Source: Desulfohalobiaceae bacterium
GTDB taxonomy: Bacteria; Desulfobacterota; Desulfovibrionia; Desulfovibrionales; Desulfothermaceae
NCBI GenBank assembly: GCA_021737115.1
Contig: JAIPER010000085.1
Span: 1 to 10,768, forward strand
Reading direction: 5' to 3'
Length of the DNA stretch: 10,768 nt
Of this stretch, positions 1-5,826 are shown one piece after another (the first letter of the stretch is position 1; every line of letters begins with the position of its first letter). Made by a program: the position numbers and the translations under genes. The notes beneath the pieces are model-generated. The model did no database searches, was not told the DNA's origin, and worked only from the letters and a program-made list of their open reading frames with translations.

Positions 1-1
1 T

Positions 2-817
2 TCCAGCCGGCAGACTCTGATGACCGGGCATGCGGCCAAAGAGGCGGCCGAGGACGCCAAGCGCCAGGTCCTGGAGGTCTTGTCCGAAGGACTGTCCGTC
101 CCGGTTAAGAAGATGGACATCAAGAAGGGAGTCGTGGTCTTTCAGGACAAGGATGTGGATTTCAGCGGGCTGCGGACCAGATACATCAAGGAGCATCGCG
201 GCTGGACCGACAATCCCGAAGGCGATCAGCTGACCTTCAGGGAGGCCTCCAGGATCGCCTATCTGGCCAGGGGGACCATCGTGGGTACCGGCAAGTACAA
301 GCCCCATGAACTGGGCGGCAAGTACAAGGGTGCGGCGGTGGGCACGTCTCCGGCCTACGGCTGCAGCGCCCAGGTCGTGGAAGTGGAAGTGGATCTCGAA
401 ACCGGGAAGATCACCATCCTGAACATGACCGACGCCCATGACTGCGGACTGGCCATCAACAAGACCTCTGTGGAGGCCCAGATGGAAGGATCCCTGTCCA
501 TGGGACTCGGGGAGGCCATGTTCGAAGAGGTCAAGTTCGACAAGCAGGGCAGGGTCTTAAACGCCGATCTGTCCGAGTACAAGATCGCCACTGCAGTGGA
601 TATGCCGAAGATCAAGACCATTGTGGTCGAAAGCAACGAGCCAAACGGTCCCTTTGGGGCCAAGGAAGTGGGCGAGGGCGCGATCATGCCCACCATACCG
701 GCCATCCTGAACGCGGTCTACGACGCCATCGGGGTGCGTATCTTCGAGCTGCCCCTGAACCCTGAACGGGTCTATGCCGCGCTCAAGGAGTATCGGCAAC
801 GGAAAGAGGTTTCCTAA
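2..817 (+). CDS. Xanthine dehydrogenase-family protein, molybdopterin-binding (large) subunit, 3' part
   Basis: C-terminal 271 residues of a molybdenum hydroxylase large subunit; the frame is open from base 2, so the gene starts upstream of the window. The family binds the molybdopterin cofactor and hydroxylates aldehydes, purines or aromatic acyl-CoAs, working with FAD and 2Fe-2S subunits. Seen here are the SSRQT-MTG-A segment at the left edge, the TSPAYGCSAQVVEVEVD block, the AHDCGLAIN and EAQMEGSLSMGLGEA blocks that line the cofactor site, and near the end GPFGAKEVGEGA. The glutamate of GAKEVGE corresponds to the family's catalytic base. The C-terminus (NPERVYAALKEY) is normal for the family, so the 3' end is intact. 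The style recalls 4-hydroxybenzoyl-CoA reductase alpha subunits and Mop-type aldehyde oxidoreductases, but the substrate cannot be told from this part. Partner subunits, if adjacent, lie upstream. Confidence 0.9.
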   Translation, partial: SSRQTLMTGHAAKEAAEDAKRQVLEVLSEGLSVPVKKMDIKKGVVVFQDKDVDFSGLRTRYIKEHRGWTDNPEGDQLTFREASRIAYLARGTIVGTGKYKPHELGGKYKGAAVGTSPAYGCSAQVVEVEVDLETGKITILNMTDAHDCGLAINKTSVEAQMEGSLSMGLGEAMFEEVKFDKQGRVLNADLSEYKIATAVDMPKIKTIVVESNEPNGPFGAKEVGEGAIMPTIPAILNAVYDAIGVRIFELPLNPERVYAALKEYRQRKEVS

Positions 818-841
818 GACAGCAGTTTTTTCCAGTATATT

Positions 842-883
842 TCCCCTCATTTCAAATTCTACTTGAAATGAGGGGATTTTTCT
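842..883 (+). terminator. Rho-independent terminator after the molybdenum hydroxylase gene
   Basis: A perfect 14-bp stem (842-855 with 863-876) with a 7-nt loop is followed by TTTTTCTT. It lies 24 bases after the stop codon. A second, outer 10-bp inverted repeat (833-842 with 888-897, cagtatattt/aaatatactg) encloses it. Confidence 0.9.
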
Positions 884-1077
884 TGTTAAATATACTGCTC
901 CAACTTAACTTGTTCAGAGTTCTGTCGTTGAAAGCATGGGACAATCAGTCTTTGTTTGAAAAATCAAAATTGGATCAGTATTCCAGCGATTGGCCTAAAT
1001 TTCGCTTGTGTTTACTAACGCCTTTCTATTTTCTTATTTTGTAAAAATATAGATACTTACTGGAGGAATAAATTGCA
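884..1077. other. AT-rich intergenic region
   Basis: No gene or homologous fragment was recognised. The region is AT-rich near 1020-1060 and should hold the promoter for the rightward block beginning at 1078 or 1160, but no -35/-10 pair stands out enough to call. Confidence 0.5.
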
Positions 1078-1140
1078 ATGAGACGGTGGCTTCACTCCTT
1101 GATTACCAGGTTATCGAACTATGTAGAGTTCAATTTATGA
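1078..1140 (+). CDS. Possible 20-residue leader peptide
   Basis: A short reading frame of 20 residues (MRRWLHSLITRLSNYVEFNL) has an excellent ribosome binding site, GGAGG at 1062-1066, 11 bases before the ATG. Its stop codon lies 19 bases before the start of the HAD phosphatase gene, which itself has no clear Shine-Dalgarno sequence. Translation of this peptide could therefore deliver ribosomes to the next gene, or it could act as a leader. The peptide is cationic and could form an amphipathic helix. It matches no family I know, and a frame this short can occur by chance; the strong ribosome binding site is the only real support. Confidence 0.35.
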   Translation: MRRWLHSLITRLSNYVEFNL

Positions 1141-1159
1141 CGACAGTAAGTATAAGTAT

Positions 1160-1813
1160 ATGATCTTGGCGATTTTTGATCTGGACAACACCCTTCTGGG
1201 AGGCGATTCCGACCATGCCTGGGGAGAGTTTATGGCCGAGAAGGGCATGGTGGATGAAGACTACAGGCGGGGCAACGATCGATTCCTGGAGGCCTATCAG
1301 GCCGGCCGGCTGGATGTCCTGGCCTATCTCGAATTCCTGGCCAGGCCCTTGAGCCGCTATCCCCTGACCGAACTGCAGCGACTCCACCAGGAGTTCATGC
1401 AGACCAAGATCCGGCCCATGTATCTGCCAAGGGCCAAAGAGCTCGTGGACGAGCATCGAGCCAGGGGGGATCGTCTCCTGGTCATGACCTCCACCATCAG
1501 GTTCATAACCGAACCTATTTGCGCCCTGTACGGCATTCATGAACTCTTGGCCACTGAACTGGAGATCCAGGATGATTATTTCACCGGTCGGGTACAAGGA
1601 ACGCCTTGTTTCGGCCCCGGGAAAGTCCTCAGGCTCAAACAGTGGCTCAAGGACAACGAGGCAACTTTGGACGGAAGCCGTTTCTATTCCGATTCTCTCA
1701 CTGATCTGCCGCTGCTGGAGTTCGTCGATCATGCGGTGGCGGTGGATCCTGAACCGTCTCTACGGCAAGTCGCCGCAGCCAGGGACTGGCCGCTGATCAG
1801 CCTGCGGAATTGA
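1160..1813 (+). CDS. HAD-superfamily subfamily IB phosphatase (SerB/CicA-like)
   Basis: A 217-residue cytosolic Mg-dependent phosphatase of the HAD IB group. Motif I is FDLDNTLL (nucleophile D7, acid/base D9), motif II is the MTST run at 109-112, the motif III lysine is about K155, and motif IV is SDSLTDLP (D178, D182). A helical cap lies between about 14 and 90. The N-terminal signature LDNTLLGGDSDHAWGEF and the C-terminal YSDSLTDLPLLE with AVDPEPSLR match a conserved proteobacterial group often annotated as phosphoserine phosphatase or histidinol-phosphatase. The true substrate is usually unproven. The start lacks a good Shine-Dalgarno sequence, so coupling to the small frame at 1078-1140 is possible. 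It is the first full gene of a tight block and is followed after 16 bases by a histidine phosphatase. Because a CDP-alcohol phosphatidyltransferase follows, a lipid-phosphate substrate is one option, by inference only. Confidence 0.9.
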   Translation: MILAIFDLDNTLLGGDSDHAWGEFMAEKGMVDEDYRRGNDRFLEAYQAGRLDVLAYLEFLARPLSRYPLTELQRLHQEFMQTKIRPMYLPRAKELVDEHRARGDRLLVMTSTIRFITEPICALYGIHELLATELEIQDDYFTGRVQGTPCFGPGKVLRLKQWLKDNEATLDGSRFYSDSLTDLPLLEFVDHAVAVDPEPSLRQVAAARDWPLISLRN

Positions 1814-1829
1814 TATATAGCCTTTAGGA

Positions 1830-2411
1830 ATGATTTATCTATTGAGACACGGTGAAATTGGAAATGGATCCCGAAAGCGATTCATCGGGCAGACGGATTG
1901 TGGCCTCTCGGCAACAGGTAGACTGCAGGCGGAGGGTTGGGGAGGTTTTTTTGAGCGGGTCAATCTGCGGCTCGTTCTCTGCAGCGATCTTCAGCGATCG
2001 GCAGAGACCGCCAGGATCATTGTCGGACAGAAGACGGATCTGGTTTGCATTGACAACAGGCTGCGGGAGATCGACCTCGGTGACTGGGACGGGCGCGATA
2101 TGACCGAGATCAAGTCAAAATATCCTGAGCAGTGGGAAAAACGGGGGCAGGATCTGGCCGGGTATCGTCCTCCCCGGGGAGAGAGCTTTGCCGACCTGGC
2201 CCGGCGCGTGGTTCCTGTTTTGGAAGAACCTGGGGCCATGCCGCACCAGGATGTGCTTATTGTCGGGCATGCCGGAGTCAATCGTGTTCTTCTCTGCCAC
2301 ATCCTGGAAATGCCGCTGCAGAACCTGTTCCGGCTGGGACAGGATTACGCTTGTTTGAACATCGTGCACAAGAAGGGCACCCACTATCGGGTTCAGAGCT
2401 TAAATACCTGA
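1830..2411 (+). CDS. Histidine phosphatase family protein (phosphoglycerate mutase/CobC-like)
   Basis: A 193-residue branch-1 histidine phosphatase. The catalytic LLRHGE motif is at the extreme N-terminus (R6, H7 as phospho-acceptor), R56 lies in SDLQRSAETA, the acid E80 in LREIDLGDWDG, and the second catalytic histidine H147 in VGHAGVNR. The set is complete, so an active enzyme is expected. Members with this size and the EIDLGDWDG segment include alpha-ribazole phosphatases (CobC) and GpmB-like phosphatases, but substrates vary widely and no cobalamin gene is in view. It sits 16 bases after the HAD phosphatase and 24 bases before the phosphatidyltransferase, consistent with one operon. Just before the ATG there is only an AGGA placed too close to be ideal, so translational coupling from upstream is likely. 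Confidence is high for the family and low for the substrate. Confidence 0.9.
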   Translation: MIYLLRHGEIGNGSRKRFIGQTDCGLSATGRLQAEGWGGFFERVNLRLVLCSDLQRSAETARIIVGQKTDLVCIDNRLREIDLGDWDGRDMTEIKSKYPEQWEKRGQDLAGYRPPRGESFADLARRVVPVLEEPGAMPHQDVLIVGHAGVNRVLLCHILEMPLQNLFRLGQDYACLNIVHKKGTHYRVQSLNT

Positions 2412-2435
2412 TCAAGAAAAGGGAAACTCATTGCC

Positions 2436-2996
2436 ATGTCCAGACCGGGATTCGTTCGTGACCTCTTCAATCCGCCGAACTGCGTAACACTCTCCGGTTT
2501 CGGATTTATCTTCCTGTATGTCCTGGCCGCCGGGAATCAGCAGCTGGGTTTTGCCCTGGCCTGCCTCTTTCTGGCCGGGTTCAGCGACGTAGCTGACGGG
2601 TATCTGGCCAAAAAGACCGGGAATATCACCGTCCTTGGCGCTATACTCGATCCCCTGCGGGACCGGGTGCTTTTCCTGGCTTTGATCTGGCATCTGATTC
2701 TGCTCCAAGGGCTTTCTTTGCTTCTGTGCTGGCAGTTTTTCCTGATCCTGATCTTCGAGGCACTCATTGTTCTGGTCAACATTGTCTGGTTTCGCATCCA
2801 CGAGCGGATCTTTGTTCATGTCCTGGGCAAGACCAGGCAACTGGTCAACGTTTTGTTCTTCGTTGCTCTGGTGGTAGGCCTATCCCTGGATATGATGCCG
2901 ATCACCACGCAGCAGATCAAAGCCATGTTTCTGATCCCGGCCGGATTCTCCTTGCTGGCCCTGATGAGCTATGCAGCTCGGTGGAAGGTGGCCTGA
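2436..2996 (+). CDS. CDP-alcohol phosphatidyltransferase family protein (PgsA-like)
   Basis: A 186-residue integral membrane enzyme that transfers a phosphatidyl group from CDP-diacylglycerol, or a similar CDP-linked donor, to an alcohol. The family signature D-x2-D-G-x2-A-R-x8-G-x3-D-x3-D appears as D51, D54, G55, A58, G68, D72 and D76 with perfect spacing. The usual arginine after A58 is lysine (K59). Hydrophobic segments lie at about 18-32, 37-50, 78-98, 99-118, 136-152 and 163-181, giving the six-helix topology of the family. The N-terminus (LFNPPNCVTLSGF) matches the usual N-P-N-x-x-T/S-x-x-R/G entry to helix 1. The length is typical of PgsA-type proteins. Phosphatidylglycerophosphate synthase is possible, but the acceptor cannot be settled. 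An AAAAGGG stretch about 12 bases upstream may serve as ribosome binding site. Neighbouring phosphatases could process a phosphorylated product. Confidence 0.88.
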   Translation: MSRPGFVRDLFNPPNCVTLSGFGFIFLYVLAAGNQQLGFALACLFLAGFSDVADGYLAKKTGNITVLGAILDPLRDRVLFLALIWHLILLQGLSLLLCWQFFLILIFEALIVLVNIVWFRIHERIFVHVLGKTRQLVNVLFFVALVVGLSLDMMPITTQQIKAMFLIPAGFSLLALMSYAARWKVA

Positions 2997-3001
2997 ACAA
3001 G

Positions 3002-3946
3002 ATGTTGGATCAATCCGACTATCAGAGAATCGAAACACGGTTAGGGAAAGACCACCTGGAGAAGCGCCTGCAGAACCAGGTCAGACGGGCGGCAAAACTG
3101 TATACAATTGGCGGCCTGTCCTTCTTCCATCCCAAAAACGCAAAGCGGTTCCACCTCCTGCTCAAACTCTTCTTCCAGGCTCTGGGGGTCTTTCGCAGAG
3201 GACAAATGAACTGTCTTGATTATCGGCCTGAAGAAGTACCGGTGGCGCTCAAGAGGCTTCCCGGCGCCTTTCGGGAGTTTCGCGTCCTGCAGCTGTCCGA
3301 CCTCCACGCCGACGGCATTCCTGACACCGGCGTGAGACTGCGCAACCTTCTCCAAGGAATAGAATGTGATCTCTGTGTGATTACCGGTGATTTTCGTTTC
3401 GATACCTACTCGGAGTACCTGGCTGCCATGACGACCACGAAGAATATCGTCTCCGCCGTCAAGGCAACCCATGGAATTTTCGGGGTCCTGGGCAACCACG
3501 ATTATATCGAGTTTGTTCCTGAACTGGAAAAAGCCGGCATTCAGCTCCTGCTAAACGAATCGATCAGGATCGAGAAGGGCGGTCGTTCCCTGCTACTGGC
3601 TGGTGTCGATGACCCGCATATGTACAGATTGCATGATCTGAAAAAAGCCCTTCATGACAGAAGAAATGGTGAAATCAGTCTCTTGTTGTCACATACTCCT
3701 GAAATCTACAGCCAGGCGGAAGAAGCCGGGGTTGATTACCTTCTCTGCGGTCATACCCACGGCGGTCAGATTTGCCTCCCGGGAAGAAAAGCGATCATAA
3801 GTAACGCCTTCTGCCCGAGACGCTACTGTGCAGGCCTATGGCGGTATAGGAACATGTGGGGCTACACCTCCCGGGGAACCGGTTCATCCGGCCTGGCTGT
3901 GCGATACTTCTGCCCGCCGGAAATCACCCTGCATATCTTATCCTGA
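3002..3946 (+). CDS. Calcineurin-like metallophosphoesterase (YkuE/LpxG-like)
   Basis: A 314-residue binuclear metal phosphoesterase. The metal-binding motifs are in order: LSDLHADG (D100, H102), ITGDFRFD (D130), LGNHDY (N165, H166, D167), LLLSHTPE (H231) and CGHTHGGQ (H251, H253). The order and the GHTHGGQ ending are typical of YkuE-type proteins, a group that includes phospholipid- or lipid A-precursor-directed hydrolases such as LpxG. The N-terminal 90 residues carry no clear membrane helix but include a basic, leucine-rich stretch (about 47-66) that could contact a membrane. The start at 3002 was chosen because it follows a GGAAGGTGG ribosome site at 2983-2991; the frame is open further upstream, but that part overlaps the phosphatidyltransferase gene and is not coding in style. 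Only 5 bases separate it from the preceding stop, so the two are co-transcribed. It closes the four-gene block. Confidence 0.9.
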   Translation: MLDQSDYQRIETRLGKDHLEKRLQNQVRRAAKLYTIGGLSFFHPKNAKRFHLLLKLFFQALGVFRRGQMNCLDYRPEEVPVALKRLPGAFREFRVLQLSDLHADGIPDTGVRLRNLLQGIECDLCVITGDFRFDTYSEYLAAMTTTKNIVSAVKATHGIFGVLGNHDYIEFVPELEKAGIQLLLNESIRIEKGGRSLLLAGVDDPHMYRLHDLKKALHDRRNGEISLLLSHTPEIYSQAEEAGVDYLLCGHTHGGQICLPGRKAIISNAFCPRRYCAGLWRYRNMWGYTSRGTGSSGLAVRYFCPPEITLHILS

Positions 3947-3973
3947 AAACCGGTCAAGATCCCCGGTCTTCAG
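3943..3973 (+). terminator. Hairpin at the end of the phosphoester operon, possible terminator
   Basis: Arms of 11 bases (3943-3953 and 3963-3973, ctgaaaaccgg/ccggtcttcag) pair with a single mismatch around a 9-nt loop and include the stop codon of the metallophosphoesterase gene. No T-run follows, so a Rho-independent role is uncertain. Confidence 0.4.
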
Positions 3974-4096
3974 CTCAAGTGTCGATGAGCCTGTATTTTA
4001 GACTGCCAGAGTAACAAGCGAAAGTCATTATTTTCTCTTTAAATATAATTTTTCACGCACGCTTGCCGCAAAGACACGGTATATCCAGGTTTCAAG

Positions 4097-4135
4097 TTGA
4101 CAAACAAGGAGTCTTGAATTATGTGTTTACACATA
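4097..4135 (+). promoter_or_regulatory. vapBC promoter with palindromic operator
   Basis: A consensus -35 box TTGACA lies at 4097-4102. After 17 bases a weak -10 box TATGTG lies at 4120-4125. A perfect 16-bp palindrome (tatgtgt-tt-acacata, 4120-4135) starts at the first base of the -10 box. This is the arrangement expected when a VapB-type antitoxin, alone or with its toxin, represses its own promoter; the repressor assignment is inference. Confidence 0.7.
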
Positions 4136-4163
4136 CGTGGAACAACTCAACGGAGGTGCGACG

Positions 4164-4406
4164 ATGAACATAACACTTTCTGCTGATAAAGAACTTTTGA
4201 AAAAGGCCCGCAGTGTGGCCGCTCGACAGGGTACAAGCCTGAATCAAATGATTCGAGCCTATTTGGAAAAGGTGACGAACGTTTCGGATCTTGAGGAAAA
4301 AGCCGACGAATTTGCATATCTCGCAAGAGAGAAGGCTGGAGCGAGTCAGCCAGGTTTTGTTTTTCATCGTGAGGAAGCGCATATCCGGGGAGAAGAAAGT
4401 CCGTGA
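4164..4406 (+). CDS. vapB: VapB-type ribbon-helix-helix antitoxin
   Basis: An 80-residue small protein. The N-terminal half has the ribbon-helix-helix layout: a short beta strand (MNITLSADKELL), a helix (KKARSVAARQG), then TSLNQMIRAYLEKV, which matches the second helix of MetJ/Arc-type antitoxin DNA-binding domains. The charged C-terminal half (EEKADEFAYLAREKAG...) would wrap the toxin. The start at 4164 follows a strong GGAGGT at 4152-4157 with 6 bases of spacing; the frame extends a little upstream but with no such signal. Its stop codon overlaps the toxin's GTG start by four bases, the usual coupling for such pairs. The palindromic operator upstream supports autoregulation. The product should neutralise the VapC toxin that follows. 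Confidence 0.82.
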   Translation: MNITLSADKELLKKARSVAARQGTSLNQMIRAYLEKVTNVSDLEEKADEFAYLAREKAGASQPGFVFHREEAHIRGEESP

Positions 4407-4855
4407 CACTCAATTTTATCGACACAAATGTTCTGATCTATGCAAATGACCAAAATGCGGGAAACAAGCAAAACAGGGCTATTAAGGTGGTTACATCCTG
4501 TATGAAACTGCAGACCGGGGTTCTTTCAATACAGGTCATGCAGGAATACGCAAATATCGCTTCCAAGAAACTCGGTCAAGACGCGGCGGTTATTCTTCGG
4601 CAACTCAAGCTGCTTGAAGTTTTCCCAATCGTGTGTCCGTCGCCCAAAATGGTTCGAAGAAGTGTTGAATTACAGTTCTCATACAGGATTTCGTTTTGGG
4701 ATGCGGGCATTATTGCCGCAGCTGAAGAAGCAGACTGTGATTTTCTTCTTTCTGAAGATTTGAATCCAGGTCAATATTATGCAGGTCTGGAGGTGATCAA
4801 TCCATTTGATCCGAAATCTCGAGCCAATGAGGTGATTGGCATCGAATTGTCATGA
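4403..4855 (+). CDS. vapC: VapC-type PIN-domain ribonuclease toxin
   Basis: A 150-residue PIN-domain endoribonuclease, the toxin partner of the antitoxin just upstream. The acidic metal-binding residues are in place: D7 in FIDTNVLIYA, E48 in VMQEYAN, D100 in SFWDAGIIAAA, and E118/D119 in FLLSEDL. The order and spacing match VapC proteins, which cleave tRNA or rRNA, so the toxin looks active. The start codon is GTG at 4403, overlapping the antitoxin stop (GTGA), with a purine-rich GGGGAGAAGAA upstream. Immediately after its stop codon the sequence becomes the truncated remnant of a dppA-like gene on the other strand, so the module sits at a rearrangement boundary. Confidence 0.9.
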   Translation: MTLNFIDTNVLIYANDQNAGNKQNRAIKVVTSCMKLQTGVLSIQVMQEYANIASKKLGQDAAVILRQLKLLEVFPIVCPSPKMVRRSVELQFSYRISFWDAGIIAAAEEADCDFLLSEDLNPGQYYAGLEVINPFDPKSRANEVIGIELS

Positions 4856-4856
4856 C

Positions 4857-5108
4857 AAATGACCGGACCAGCCCCGCACCAGCCTGACACCGGCGGGCAG
4901 ATCGGCCGCCAGGAGATTGCGGCCGGTGGCATGCCATCATTTACCACGATGTCCATTGCGCCGGCCTCTATGGTGCCCTGGCAGGCCGCGGCCACTTTCA
5001 GGGTATTTGTTTCCGGGCGGTTTCGTAGTCTGTTGAGCCGGCCGTGGCCTCGCTTTTGTTCAGGACTCCGGTGATCCCTTCGATACCCGCGCTAATAAAG
5101 ACTTTCAT
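4857..5108 (-). pseudogene. Truncated, frameshifted M55 D-aminopeptidase (DppA-like) remnant
   Basis: Read on the minus strand from the ATG at 5108, with GGAG just upstream, the sequence gives MKVFISAGIEGITGV and continues to a stop at 4998. A second frame then gives TLKVAAACQGTIEAGAMDIVVNDG. A third frame gives GRNLLAADLPAGVRL followed by VRGWSGHLS. Together these follow the N-terminal part of M55 zinc D-aminopeptidases (DppA) in the right order, so I read a pseudogene with at least two frameshifts or small deletions. The usual metal ligand aspartate in the S-x-D-x-E-G motif is glycine here. The rest of the gene, about two thirds, is missing, and the remaining part ends within a few bases of the vapC stop codon. 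No product is expected. The call comes from my recollection of the family pattern. Confidence 0.8.
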
Positions 5109-5153
5109 ATGATGACTCCGGCAATGCTATATTTTTCAATCCCTTACTTACCA
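5103..5153. repeat. 51-bp imperfect direct repeat, copy A
   Basis: It matches copy B at 5776-5826 at 45 of 51 positions (counted by eye), in the same orientation and 673 bases apart. It covers the start codon and ribosome site of the dppA remnant plus a stretch that matches the last codons of the broken gene next to copy B. The two copies bracket the BrnTA module. Confidence 0.8.
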
Positions 5154-5184
5154 TGTCCAGATGAAGAGAACAGGCCCAGCTCCT

Positions 5185-5442
5185 TTAATGGTCGGCTGGA
5201 GCGTGGGGAGTGTTCGCAGTTTCTGCTTTTAATCGTTCCACAAGCCAAACCTTGATTATCGATTGGCGAGTTACACCAATCCGAGCCGCTTCACGATCAA
5301 GAGACTCGATAACCCAAGCAGGAAAGTCAACATTAACACGCCTTTGTTCCTGATTGGGTTTACGTAGCGTCGTAAGGTCCAGATCATCAATGATGTCTTC
5401 CTGGTTTTGGTCAAATTTTTTTTCGAATTCTTCAGCTTTCAT
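5185..5442 (-). CDS. brnA: BrnA-type CopG-family antitoxin
   Basis: An 85-residue ribbon-helix-helix antitoxin. After an acidic N-terminal part (EEFEKKFDQNQEDIIDDLDL), residues from about 35 on give RRVNVDFPAWVIESLDREA followed by ARIGVTRQSIIKVWLVERL, the strand-helix-helix DNA-binding layout of BrnA/CopG proteins. I chose the ATG at 5442 over a TTG nine bases earlier because GAGG (5452-5455) lies 9 bases before the ATG and touches the TTG. The gene overlaps the end of brnT by 11 bases, giving the toxin-first order typical of BrnTA and likely translational coupling. It should neutralise BrnT and help repress the shared promoter at 5696-5730. Confidence 0.85.
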   Translation of the reverse strand: MKAEEFEKKFDQNQEDIIDDLDLTTLRKPNQEQRRVNVDFPAWVIESLDREAARIGVTRQSIIKVWLVERLKAETANTPHAPADH

Positions 5443-5695
5443 ATAACTCAACCTCTTTCTTACGAGAACGCCGAACCGAGATCAGGCGAACCCTCTCATT
5501 TCGATAGGTGATCACAGCTGACCAGTGTCTGGACATGATGCGACCAACAATGAGAAACCTTTGTTCATCTTCGGACTTCGCTTCGATTTCGACGATATCA
5601 GGGTCTTTCCATAATTCTTGAGCAGAATAGAAATCAATTCCATGCTTCTCTAAATTGCATAAACTTTTCTCTTCGTCGAATTCGAAGTGAACCAT
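5432..5695 (-). CDS. brnT: BrnT-type ribonuclease toxin
   Basis: An 87-residue toxin of the BrnT family, a RelE-fold ribonuclease. The features are the F-x-D-x-x-K entry (HFEFDEEKSLCNLEKHGIDF), the acidic middle (ELWKDPDIVEIEAKSEDEQRFLIVG), a basic strand (HWSAVITYRNERVRLISVRRS) and the C-terminal RKKEVELYES, which corresponds to the usual R-x-x-x-K-E-x-x-x-Y-E ending. Length and order are normal, so it looks intact. It has no Shine-Dalgarno sequence: the predicted -10 box ends only 9 bases before the ATG, so the transcript would start almost at the start codon. It is followed by brnA with an 11-base overlap. The pair lies between two 51-bp direct repeats. Confidence 0.88.
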   Translation of the reverse strand: MVHFEFDEEKSLCNLEKHGIDFYSAQELWKDPDIVEIEAKSEDEQRFLIVGRIMSRHWSAVITYRNERVRLISVRRSRKKEVELYES

Positions 5696-5730
5696 GAGTA
5701 AATAGTATACCTATTTTACTCGGTTTGCAA
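5696..5730 (-). promoter_or_regulatory. brnTA promoter and operator-like inverted repeat
   Basis: On the minus strand, TTGCAA (5725-5730) and TATACT (5704-5709), separated by 15 bases, resemble -35 and -10 boxes. An inverted repeat (gagtaaatag 5696-5705 and ctattttactc 5711-5721, one extra base in one arm) is centred on the -10 box and touches the brnT start codon. Antitoxin binding there would block transcription. Confidence 0.6.
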
Positions 5731-5775
5731 GAGAGGATTTATGTCTATGCAATAGGATGGGCAGATACAAATTTC

Positions 5776-5826
5776 TTTCATGTGATGACTCCGGCAATGC
5801 TGTTTTTCTCAATCCTTTACTTCCCA
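5776..5826. repeat. 51-bp imperfect direct repeat, copy B
   Basis: Partner of copy A at 5103-5153 (45 of 51 matching). On the minus strand it contains the last codons and stop of the broken ATP-binding-protein gene, followed by a GGAG and ATGAAA start like that of dppA, but here the frame runs only 22 codons before a stop. Confidence 0.8.

Noticed and set aside
2726..3001. Upstream extension of the metallophosphoesterase frame over the phosphatidyltransferase gene
   Set aside because: The extension is antisense-free but overlaps a well supported gene in another frame, its residues match nothing, and a good ribosome site points to the start at 3002.
4859..5074. 71-residue open frame on the plus strand after vapC
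   Set aside because: It is the shadow of the dppA-like remnant on the minus strand.
5443..5451. TTG start of brnA giving three more residues
   Set aside because: The GAGG ribosome site touches this TTG, whereas it is 9 bases before the ATG at 5442.
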